Below, piece by piece: positions 1-6,833 of a DNA stretch of 35,014 nt. Origin of the DNA: Deltaproteobacteria bacterium (lineage in GTDB: Bacteria > Desulfobacterota > Desulfobacteria > Desulfobacterales > JAFDMD01); assembly GCA_019306185.1 (NCBI GenBank), contig JAFDMD010000013.1, positions 1 to 35,014 on the forward strand. Reading direction: 5' to 3'. The translations under genes were made by a program, and so were the position numbers. A model generated the notes under the pieces. That model was given only the letters and a program-made list of their open reading frames with translations, did no database searches and was not told the DNA's origin. Numbering within the stretch: the first letter of the stretch is position 1; the number at the start of each line of letters is the position of its first letter.

Positions 1-340
1 CGTTCGCCTCGCGGAGCAGCCGCTTTATTACGTTTATGTATTCAAAAATTATGCAAGTCATTAGGCGAATCAGGTAAAAATATCAATAAAGATATAGCTT
101 CGTTAGTTAAAAAGGGATTGAACCCGACAATACAAAAAGCTTTGGATACTGTTAGAGTGATTGGAAATGAAGCGGTGAATAGATATTAAAGATAATATTG
201 AAAGCGCTGTTGCGCTTTGCGGGCTTATTAATTTTATTGCGGATACGATGATAACTCAACCGAAAGCAATAGACATTATGTATAAAAAATTACCGGAAGA
301 AAAAAGAAAACAGATAGCTGCAAGAGATAAAAACAAATAA
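1..340 (+). pseudogene. DUF4145 domain protein, 3' part, frameshifted
   Basis: The window opens inside this gene. Frame 1 (1-189) reads [18 protein letters not shown] and on to GNEAVNRY before a stop; the homologous continuation [10 protein letters not shown] to ITQPKAIDIMYKKLP is in the next frame (182-340, stop TAA at 338-340). I recognise both halves as consecutive parts of the DUF4145 family by recall. In intact members a few residues (a HPG-like stretch) link the two, so a small deletion at about 180-185 removed them and shifted the frame. Function of DUF4145 is unclear; members are often found near defence or mobile genes. The 5' part lies outside the window. Confidence 0.75.
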
Positions 341-344
341 ACAA

Positions 345-376
345 CTTGAAATTATTCAAGGGTATTAGCATAAAAT
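345..376 (+). promoter_or_regulatory. Candidate toxin-antitoxin promoter with palindromic operator
   Basis: A perfect inverted repeat CTTGAA-ATTA-TTCAAG (345-360) overlaps a -35-like TTGAAA (346-351). CATAAA (369-374) follows at 17-base spacing, or TAAAAT (371-376) at 19. The antitoxin starts at 415. Type II antitoxins commonly repress their own operon through such palindromes, so this is a reasonable operator candidate, but no more than that. Confidence 0.35.
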
Positions 377-414
377 ATTGCAGTAAACATAAATAGAACG
401 ACGAGGATAACCCA

Positions 415-642
415 ATGAGTATGACATTTGAACAAGTAGCGGATACCGTAAAAAATTTTTCGCCGGAACAGCGAGAAATACTTACTAATCTAATACATAG
501 ATGGCAAATAGAATCTACGCGTCGAGAAATTGCCAAAGATGCCAAAGAATCTTTGATCGCATTTCGTAGCGGACAATTAAAGCCGCAATCGGCAAAAGCT
601 ATAATTATGGAACTTCAAAAAGCTGTGAAAAATCAAAAATGA
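415..642 (+). CDS. Putative antitoxin of a type II toxin-antitoxin pair
   Basis: A 75-residue, charged, mostly helical-looking protein (MSMTFEQVADTVKNFSPEQR at the N-terminus). I do not recognise its family. It is called an antitoxin from position: it lies immediately upstream of a RelE/ParE-like toxin and overlaps it by ATGA (stop 640-642, toxin ATG 639), the usual translational coupling of such pairs. A GAGG about ten bases before the ATG at 415 supports this start; a second ATG two codons on is possible. Its expected role is to bind and neutralise the toxin and, probably, to repress the shared promoter through its DNA-binding end. Confidence 0.7.
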   Translation: MSMTFEQVADTVKNFSPEQREILTNLIHRWQIESTRREIAKDAKESLIAFRSGQLKPQSAKAIIMELQKAVKNQK

Positions 643-920
643 GACGAGAAGTAGTTTTAACGCCAAAATTTAAACGAGCCTTTCGTAAATTCGTTAGGCA
701 TAATAAAAAATTGCAGAAACAGATTGAAGATACCATTGAACAAATGCAGGAAGATATTTTTTCAACAACCTTGAACACGCACAAACTGATCGGAAATCTT
801 GAAGGTTTGAGAGCGTCTATTTGTGGATATGATTGCCGGATTGTCTTCTCGTTGGAACATAATTCAGCTATTGAAGTTATTATCTTGCTTGACATAGGCA
901 GACACGATGAAGTTTATTAA
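639..920 (+). CDS. RelE/ParE-superfamily toxin (mRNA interferase-like)
   Basis: 93 residues with the compact RelE/ParE layout: a basic N-terminal strand-helix section (VVLTPKFKRAFRKFV, then a lysine/glutamine-rich helix) followed by the characteristic C-terminal strands, LEGLRASICGYDCRIVFSL and a final IILLDIGRHDEVY. The LEGLRxxxxGxxxRIVF-type sequence and the terminal 'IGxHDEVY' are typical of YafQ/RelE-type addiction toxins, which usually cleave mRNA on the ribosome. The gene overlaps the upstream antitoxin by four bases. It appears intact. Whether it acts on mRNA or gyrase cannot be told from sequence, though RelE-type is more likely. Confidence 0.85.
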   Translation: MRREVVLTPKFKRAFRKFVRHNKKLQKQIEDTIEQMQEDIFSTTLNTHKLIGNLEGLRASICGYDCRIVFSLEHNSAIEVIILLDIGRHDEVY

Positions 921-1376
921 AAAAGTATTTTATCAAGATGAAATGTTCGGAACCCGCTCCAATCGATAAAACAAATTTTGCGCATAATTCGGAAGATAAA
1001 AAAAATAAAAAATGATAAAAGCTATTGATAGCTCGATTTAAGCGGAGATAAAACCCGCCCGTTTTTTATAATTGTTTTTTTTAAGCATATATTGTAAAAA
1101 CTTAAAAGTTTTACGCGCTCAAGCGTTGATTATTGTTATACGAAATACGCGCAATTATATTATTCACAATCATTAGTCGTCGCCGAACAAGCATATTATA
1201 TATTGTAATCATTATAAATTTTAAGAAATATAAAGTAATATATTTGCAAGGAATTAATATTATATTTAACATTTTCTTGCAAATTTTGAGAGAAAACCCC
1301 AATTTTTTAAAAAAAATTAATCGTAAGAAAATTTGTACAAAGAAACAAGGGATAAGAACAGAGACGCTAATAAAGA

Positions 1377-1445
1377 GATAAATAATAGATATTGGCAAAA
1401 CCGTTTATGCTTAAAATGTAGTTTTTTCCGTATCGACTAATTAAC
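1377..1445 (+). repeat. 69-bp interspersed repeat, copy 1
   Basis: Aligns without gaps to 23749-23817 with about seven differences in 69 bases. Both begin GATAAATAATAGATAT, share the core GGCAAAACCGTTTA, and end ATCGACTAATTAAC. A third, partial copy of the core lies in the opposite orientation at about 32073-32105. Copies lie between genes or at the edge of a pseudogene. No coding capacity is apparent. Confidence 0.8.
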
Positions 1446-1503
1446 CGCAAAAATAATGATAAAATTTCGGCGGACAATAAAGTAGTTTGTTGGTTTGCAA
1501 GGC

Positions 1504-1562
1504 GAAACAATTTTTTAACCGCAGGAATATATGTAATATTTCGAGGATTAAAAAATTGTTTC
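1504..1562. repeat. 15-base perfect inverted repeat with 29-base loop
   Basis: GAAACAATTTTTTAA (1504-1518) and its exact reverse complement (1548-1562) flank a 29-base spacer, just upstream of the MlaE-like gene. With a small bulge the stem extends to GGCG/CGCC on the outside. No poly-T follows on either strand, so a simple terminator is unlikely; it could be a leader hairpin or a remnant of a small mobile element. Confidence 0.65.
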
Positions 1563-1581
1563 AACGCCGCAAACGGGCAAA

Positions 1582-2391
1582 TTGCAAAGTTATCCGCGCA
1601 AATTTAAAGGGAATATGAATTTAACCGGCTATATAGGCAGAAAAACCATAGGAATATCGGAGCATATTATCGGAATGCATGCTCTTATATTTCTAATGTT
1701 TAAACTTGCTTTTAAAAGGTTGGACGCCGAAGATAAAAGAAAAGCAAGAAAAGAGACGGCAAACCAGATATATCATACGGCAATAGGCGGGCTGCCTATT
1801 ATATTAAGCGCTTCTCTTATTTTCGGCGGCGCTTTGGTTTTTCAATTTATTCAAATATCCCATCAATACGATATAGGCAATCTTGCTATACTTCTTATAT
1901 GTCGCGAGTTAGGCCCTATTATGACCGCATTTATAATAATTATGAGATCCGCCTCCTCTATGACTCTTGAAATAACATATTTAAACGCTTTGGGAAGATT
2001 TAACTCGATTATTAAGGCAAAAAAAAATCCGCTTGCTTTGATATGTTTTCCGAAATTTGTAGGCATGACAATATCTTTTATATGCCTTACGATTATATTT
2101 AATATGATTGCAATAGTAGGAAGTTATATAGTTATACTAATGGTTACGGAAACCCAATCAAACGATTTTCTATCGCAAATAGCGGCGTCTTTTACCTTGA
2201 ACGATATTATAGTAGCCTTTATAAAACCGGTATGTTTCGGTATAGCTACGGCTACAATTTGCATATTTCGAGGCTTTAAAAATCATAAACGTAGAAACCG
2301 AATATTTGCAAACGCGTCTGGTTCGGCGGTAGAATCTTTTTTTTATTGCATAATAATAAATGTTGTAATCTCTATACATTATTATGTATAA
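1582..2391 (+). CDS. Divergent MlaE-family ABC transporter permease, orphan
   Basis: MlaE/YrbE-type permease (about 269 residues, the usual size) of ABC systems that move phospholipids or related lipids between the membranes. Visible family landmarks are GGLPIILSASLIFGGALVFQF (first hydrophobic helix), CRELGPIMTAFIIIMRSASS, and the C-terminal segment of repeated hydrophobic helices. The normally strongly conserved 'GRSG...ELG.M...EEIDAL' stretch is altered here to MRSASSMTLEITYLNALG, so it is clearly divergent. The start is uncertain: TTG at 1582 gives the length stated; ATG at 1615 (MNLTGYIGRK) is an alternative. The in-frame sequence is open back to 1552 without a better start, so a lost N-terminal (for example STAS) domain is possible. 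No MlaF ATPase or MlaD substrate-binding gene is adjacent. Confidence 0.7.
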   Translation: MQSYPRKFKGNMNLTGYIGRKTIGISEHIIGMHALIFLMFKLAFKRLDAEDKRKARKETANQIYHTAIGGLPIILSASLIFGGALVFQFIQISHQYDIGNLAILLICRELGPIMTAFIIIMRSASSMTLEITYLNALGRFNSIIKAKKNPLALICFPKFVGMTISFICLTIIFNMIAIVGSYIVILMVTETQSNDFLSQIAASFTLNDIIVAFIKPVCFGIATATICIFRGFKNHKRRNRIFANASGSAVESFFYCIIINVVISIHYYV

Positions 2392-2576
2392 TATATTTTG
2401 TCCCGATTTCAGACGCAAATAAAACTGTTCTAAACGGGGCGCTAAAATAATAAAAAGAGCGTTCCTTTTGCTTTTAAAGAGAATGCTTATTATTTTGACC
2501 CGTGTTTTTTGTCGCGTAACGTTAAAAAATAAAACCATGATAAATCTCATAAAATAGAACCGGTTACGGGTAAAAT

Positions 2577-2948
2577 ATGAAAAAAAAAATTACAATGTTT
2601 ATATGCGTTAATCTTATTAACGAAGCGAGAAATGCAATTTTAAATAAAGCCTGTAAAAAGGCGGATGTAAAAATTGTTAAAATTCCCTGCTCCGGCATGA
2701 TAAAAAAAGTATTTTTGCTTAGAGCGTTTGAAGCCGATTCCGATATAGTCGCGGCGTTTGGCTGCGAACAGGATCAATGCCGTTATATGCAAGGGAGCTT
2801 AAGGGCGGAAAAAAGGGTAATAAGAACAAAAAAAATATTGGACGAAATAGATATTGAAAGCAATAGACTTGTTTTTTTTAATATCTCTTCGGATGATAAT
2901 AAAGAGTTTAGCGAAATAATAGAAAAAATATTAACGGAGAGATTATGA
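2577..2948 (+). CDS. FlpD/MvhD-like hydrogenase iron-sulfur subunit family protein
   Basis: A 123-residue protein of the FlpD/MvhD family (known by recall as 'hydrogenase iron-sulfur subunit'), small electron carriers that deliver electrons to HdrA-type flavoproteins. The family signature is clear: KIVKIPCSGMIKKVFLLRAF, then AAFGCEQDQCRYMQGSLRAEKR and a final acidic helix. The usual N-terminal Cys-X-X-Cys is not evident (only CVNL at about residue 10), so its [2Fe-2S] ligation may differ. Its stop overlaps the metV start by ATGA (2945-2948), so the two are surely cotranslated. HdrA, the usual partner, is not in the window. Confidence 0.8.
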   Translation: MKKKITMFICVNLINEARNAILNKACKKADVKIVKIPCSGMIKKVFLLRAFEADSDIVAAFGCEQDQCRYMQGSLRAEKRVIRTKKILDEIDIESNRLVFFNISSDDNKEFSEIIEKILTERL

Positions 2949-3613
2949 TAGTCGGAGAGCAAAAGCCTGTAAAAGAGATAAAGAGTTATTTGGAACCGTA
3001 TAAAAAAGTTTTGATATTAGGCTGCGGAACCTGCGTAAAAACCTGCTTTGCCGGCGGGGAAGAGGAAGTTTGCGAACTTGCTTCCGCTTTGCGCCTTGCA
3101 TTTAAACAACAGGGAAAAAAAATAGAAATAGAAGAGCTTACAATAGAGCGTCAATGCGAGGATGAGTTTATAAGAGAAAGCGCCGAAGCCGCCGGACGCA
3201 ACGAGGCTATTTTAACGCTCGGATGCGGAGCCGGAGCGCAATCTATAGCAAGACGCTTTAGCCTCATGCCGGTTTTTCCGGGAGTGAATACAACATTTAT
3301 GGGGACGTTAGAATCTCAGGGAGTTTTTACCGAAGAATGCTCCGGTTGCGGAAACTGCGAACTTGCCTATTTCGGCGGAATATGCCCGATAACTCGTTGT
3401 TCCAAAAAACTTATGAACGGACCATGCGGCGGTTCGTCCGATGGAAAATGCGAAGTAAATAAAGATATAGACTGCGCTTGGCATCTGATTATAGAAAAAC
3501 TGAAAGCGTTAGGGGAGCTTGAAAACTTAAACCGATACGTTCCCCCGAAAGACTGGCGACCGGCAAGCGGAAGCGGCCCCAGAAAACTTATAAGGGAAGA
3601 TCAGATTATATAG
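2945..3613 (+). CDS. metV: MetV-like methylenetetrahydrofolate reductase C-terminal domain protein
   Basis: 222 residues matching MetV, the iron-sulfur/zinc-type partner of MetF in the MetFV type of methylene-tetrahydrofolate reductase (methyl branch of the Wood-Ljungdahl pathway and related C1 metabolism). Cysteine motifs visible: GCGTCVKTC near residue 26, RQCED, LGCGAGAQ, and the C-terminal family hallmark CSGCGNCELAYFGGICP followed by TRCSKKLMNGPCGG and DCAW. In acetogens MetV acts with MetF, HdrABC and MvhD; here only the FlpD/MvhD-like gene is adjacent and a VWA lipoprotein follows. Possibly it serves another complex (see the glutamate-synthase-like genes downstream). The gene symbol is by family, not proven function. 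Confidence 0.85.
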   Translation: MIVGEQKPVKEIKSYLEPYKKVLILGCGTCVKTCFAGGEEEVCELASALRLAFKQQGKKIEIEELTIERQCEDEFIRESAEAAGRNEAILTLGCGAGAQSIARRFSLMPVFPGVNTTFMGTLESQGVFTEECSGCGNCELAYFGGICPITRCSKKLMNGPCGGSSDGKCEVNKDIDCAWHLIIEKLKALGELENLNRYVPPKDWRPASGSGPRKLIREDQII

Positions 3614-3715
3614 CGCGGCATAATTTAATCGCAAAAAAATAATTAAGGACTTTTCCCTTTGGTAAAAATTACAGATAAGACTTTTAAAGCTTCTTATAAA
3701 TCGAGGAAAAAATTT

Positions 3716-5350
3716 ATGAAAAAAAATCGGCTATTATTTTTACTTTTATTAATGCCCATTCTATTTTTTGCTTGTTCCGAAAAATCGCTTCAAGTTTCTC
3801 CGCCAAGCAAAGAAAAAAGAGCGCCGGACGCTTTATCGGAAGCTTCCGTGATGATGAAATATGCGGGGAAGCGCTTGCTTATGAGCCCGATAAATACTAT
3901 GATGCGTCCGATAGAAAATGTAAACGCCGAAAAATATGCTCATATTATGGAAAACCCAATTCAACAAACCTCCGAAAATCCGGTATCCACCTTTAGCATC
4001 GACGTCGATACCGGCTCATATTCAAATATTCGGAGGATAATTAAAAGGGGTTCGCTTCCGGAAAAAGACGCCGTTAGAATCGAAGAATTGATAAATTATT
4101 TCCCTTATGATTATCCCTTGCCGGAAAATATTGAACAGCCGTTTAATATTATAACCGAAATCGCCGAATCTCCTTGGAATAAAGATAATTATCTATTACG
4201 TGTCGGCATAAAAGGTTTTGATATTTCCAAAAAGGATATTCCGGCGGCTAATTTGGTTTTTCTTATCGACGTTTCCGGTTCTATGAATAGCCCCGATAAA
4301 ATAGAATTATTAAAATCTTCGTTAAAACTTCTACTTAATCAATTGAATCAAAAAGATATAATTACTTTGGTTGTTTATTCCGGAGATTCGGAAATAGTAT
4401 TAGAGCCTACGCCCGGAGATAAAAAAGCGAAAATTGCAAACGCTATAGATAGACTGACCGTCGGCGGTTCGACTAACGGAGGCTCCGGCATTCGGAACGC
4501 TTATGCTATGGCGAAGCAATTTTTTATAAAAGAAGGCATTAATAGAGTAATGTTATGTACGGACGGAGATTTTAACGTAGGGGTAGTAAATTTCAACGCG
4601 CTTAAAAACATAGTTGAAGAAAAAAGAAAAACCGGAATTTCTCTTACTACTTTGGGCTTTGGAGCCGGAAATTACAATGATATGCTTATGGAACAGCTTG
4701 CAGACGCAGGCAATGGAAATTACGCTTATATAGATACAATTAACGAGGCTCAAAAAGTTTTGGTTGATGAAATGTCTTCGACCTTGCAAACAATAGCAAA
4801 AGACGTAAAAATTCAAATTGAGTTTAATCCGGAAATCGTCGCGGAATATAGACTTATCGGGTACGAAAACCGCATGTTAAATCGGGAAGATTTTAACAAC
4901 GATAAAGTCGATGCCGGCGAGATTGGAGCAGGACATACGGTTACCGCTATTTATGAATTATCTTATGTGAATAGCAAAGGTTTAAAAATAGACCCGTTGC
5001 GTTATAAAAAAGAAAAAAGCAATAACATCGTATCCAAATCGAACGAATTGGCGTTTATACGCATACGCTTTAAACAACCGGATCGGAATAAAAGCGAAAA
5101 AATAGAATTTCCGATAAAAAAGGATGCGGTAATAGAAACGAATAAAACAAGCGAATCATTCCGATTTTCCGCCGCAGTCGCCGCTTTCGGGCAGCTTTTA
5201 AGAGGCGGAACATATACGGGAGAATTCTCTTATCAGGATGTTTTAAAGCTTGCGAGAGAATCGAAAGGCAAGGATAATTTCGGATATAGAGGAGAGTTTA
5301 TAAACCTTGTAAATGTAGTTAAATCGTTAAGTTCAAGTGAGACAAATTAA
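3716..5350 (+). CDS. VWA-domain lipoprotein, YfbK-like
   Basis: A 544-residue predicted lipoprotein. I chose the ATG at 3716 rather than an upstream TTG at 3659: GAGG precedes it and it opens a typical lipoprotein signal (MKKNRLLFLLLLMPILFFAC, Cys20 in the lipobox). A 'vWF_A' N-terminal domain follows (ENPVSTFSIDVDTGSYSN, residues about 87-140), then the VWA domain with the metal-site motif DVSGSM at about residues 185-190 and TDGDFNVG later, and a C-terminal DUF3520-type region (FGQLLRGGTYTG, near residue 500). This is the YfbK family; function is uncertain, probably protein-protein contact at the outer membrane or periplasm. It interrupts the redox cluster between metV and the glutamate-synthase-like genes. 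Confidence 0.85.
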   Translation: MKKNRLLFLLLLMPILFFACSEKSLQVSPPSKEKRAPDALSEASVMMKYAGKRLLMSPINTMMRPIENVNAEKYAHIMENPIQQTSENPVSTFSIDVDTGSYSNIRRIIKRGSLPEKDAVRIEELINYFPYDYPLPENIEQPFNIITEIAESPWNKDNYLLRVGIKGFDISKKDIPAANLVFLIDVSGSMNSPDKIELLKSSLKLLLNQLNQKDIITLVVYSGDSEIVLEPTPGDKKAKIANAIDRLTVGGSTNGGSGIRNAYAMAKQFFIKEGINRVMLCTDGDFNVGVVNFNALKNIVEEKRKTGISLTTLGFGAGNYNDMLMEQLADAGNGNYAYIDTINEAQKVLVDEMSSTLQTIAKDVKIQIEFNPEIVAEYRLIGYENRMLNREDFNNDKVDAGEIGAGHTVTAIYELSYVNSKGLKIDPLRYKKEKSNNIVSKSNELAFIRIRFKQPDRNKSEKIEFPIKKDAVIETNKTSESFRFSAAVAAFGQLLRGGTYTGEFSYQDVLKLARESKGKDNFGYRGEFINLVNVVKSLSSSETN

Positions 5351-5424
5351 TTTGCTATAAAAATTTTAACGTCCGGCGTTTTGGGGAGTTAAAAAACGGA
5401 TAAAACAGAAGGAAAACTTGCCGT

Positions 5425-6831
5425 ATGACAGAAAAATACCATGTTCCGGTTAAAATTACGCCGCCGAGATTTAAGCCTATAGGCAAATATTCTATTATAG
5501 AGTTTAGGGAGGACTGCGCCGGAAGCTGTAAACAATGCGTAAAGAAAAAATGCGTTTATAACAACTTCAGCGCTAACAGAGAACATATATCCGCTATGAA
5601 GGAGCCGGAATATCTTTATACCTGTTCCGGATGTTTCAGATGCGTTCAGGAATGCACAAAAGGGATATTTTCAAGAGTAATAAATCCGGAATACAAAGCG
5701 CTTGGAGACGATTATTGGAGGGCGGATATAATTATCAGATTATGGTATCAGGCTCATACCGGAAACATACCGGTATCCGGTTCCGGATACGGCGGACCGT
5801 TTACGGGGGAAGGTTTCGATTCCGTATGGACGGATATGTCCGAAATAGTCCGCCCTACAAGAGACGGCATACACGGACGCGAATATATAAATACATGTTT
5901 TGAGCTTTCCGAAAGATTTAAAGGACTCGGTTTTAAGGACGACATGACCCTTGTAAAAAAACCGCGTAAAATATTGGAGGTTCCAATTCCTTTGCTGTTA
6001 ACTCTTCCGAAAAACCTTATAATCAATAAACATATAATACTTGCAGTCGCAAAAGCCGCTTTTTTGTTAAAAACCTTTTTTTTAATAAACTGCAAAGATT
6101 ATACTCCGAATCTTTTCGAATACAAAGACAACCTTATACCATGCTTTAAAACAGAAGAGTTAAGCGCGTATAAAAACCTTATACTTGCAAGCAAAGCTAT
6201 TTTAATAGAATACTCGAATACCGAAGATATAATCAATGCAGTTGCCGGCGTTCGCTCTTTTGCTTCGGATAAAGCGGTAATAATAAAAGCGCCTCTTAAT
6301 AAAAACGCCGATAAAATAGCCTCGGAATTAGCGGATAAAGATGTCGATACAATATACTTTTACGCGGATGATCAGGGAAAAGAGTTGAATGGAAAAAATT
6401 CAATTTTTTTAAAAGATAGCATAAATAGAATTCATAACAGGCTTGTATCCGAGCTTACAAGGCAGAATATAAATCTAATATTTTCAGGCGGAATAGCTAT
6501 GGCGGAGCATGTGGCAAAAGCGATTATATTCGGAGCGGACGCGGTAGCGGCAGATATTCCGATAATGCTTGCTATGGAATGCAGACTTTGCAAAGAATGC
6601 GCAAAAGAGGGCGGTTGCCCTGTTAAATTAGACGAAGAATTTGACGCTGATAATGGGGCTTCAAGAATAGCAAATCTTTTCGCCTCTTGGCACGGGCAGC
6701 TTCTCGAGGTAATGGGAGCAATGGGCATAAGAGAAGCGAGAAGGCTTCGCGGAGAAATAGGACGATCCATTCGTTTTGAAAAATTGGAAAAAGATATTTT
6801 TGAACCCATCTTTAAAAGGCGCAGCGTATAA
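5425..6831 (+). CDS. Glutamate-synthase-like FMN-barrel protein with ferredoxin-type N-terminus, degenerate paralog
   Basis: 468 residues. N-terminus: cysteine-rich section (DCAGSCKQCVKKKC, then CSGCFRCVQEC) able to hold one or two [4Fe-4S] clusters. It continues with a YWRADIIIRLWYQAHTGNIP section like that before the barrel of the next gene's product, and the C-terminal half resembles the end of the GltS-type FMN barrel (SGGIAMAEHVAKAIIFGADAVA, then CRLCKECAKEGGCPV). However, the middle lacks the active-site segments (GGMSFGS, GTGAAP-type loop) seen in the downstream paralog, so it is probably not a glutamate synthase, and perhaps not an enzyme at all. Two bases separate it from the next gene, which suggests the two form a complex. 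Function unknown. Confidence 0.75.
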   Translation: MTEKYHVPVKITPPRFKPIGKYSIIEFREDCAGSCKQCVKKKCVYNNFSANREHISAMKEPEYLYTCSGCFRCVQECTKGIFSRVINPEYKALGDDYWRADIIIRLWYQAHTGNIPVSGSGYGGPFTGEGFDSVWTDMSEIVRPTRDGIHGREYINTCFELSERFKGLGFKDDMTLVKKPRKILEVPIPLLLTLPKNLIINKHIILAVAKAAFLLKTFFLINCKDYTPNLFEYKDNLIPCFKTEELSAYKNLILASKAILIEYSNTEDIINAVAGVRSFASDKAVIIKAPLNKNADKIASELADKDVDTIYFYADDQGKELNGKNSIFLKDSINRIHNRLVSELTRQNINLIFSGGIAMAEHVAKAIIFGADAVAADIPIMLAMECRLCKECAKEGGCPVKLDEEFDADNGASRIANLFASWHGQLLEVMGAMGIREARRLRGEIGRSIRFEKLEKDIFEPIFKRRSV

Positions 6832-6833
6832 TT

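Larger units (their letters stand above)
921..1581. other. Non-coding, AT-rich stretch with repeats
   Basis: About 660 bases without a credible gene: open frames on both strands are low-complexity (Ile/Lys/Asn-rich), without family resemblance. It holds a copy of the 69-bp interspersed repeat (1377-1445) and a 15-base perfect inverted repeat (arms 1504-1518 and 1548-1562). No tRNA or riboswitch-like structure was recognised. It may be decayed coding DNA or an old insertion site. Confidence 0.6.

Noticed and set aside
1042-1068. Possible terminator after the toxin gene (GCGG...CCGC, then T run)
   Set aside because: Only a four-base stem; too weak to call.
1133-1381. 82-residue open frame
   Set aside because: Low-complexity Ile/Lys/Asn sequence in non-coding DNA without family resemblance or ribosome-binding site.
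2370-2395. Hairpin at the end of the MlaE-like gene
   Set aside because: Only A/T pairs (tatacat/atgtata); not a credible terminator.
3659-3715. TTG start 19 codons before the VWA lipoprotein
   Set aside because: The lipoprotein signal and the GAGG sequence favour ATG 3716.
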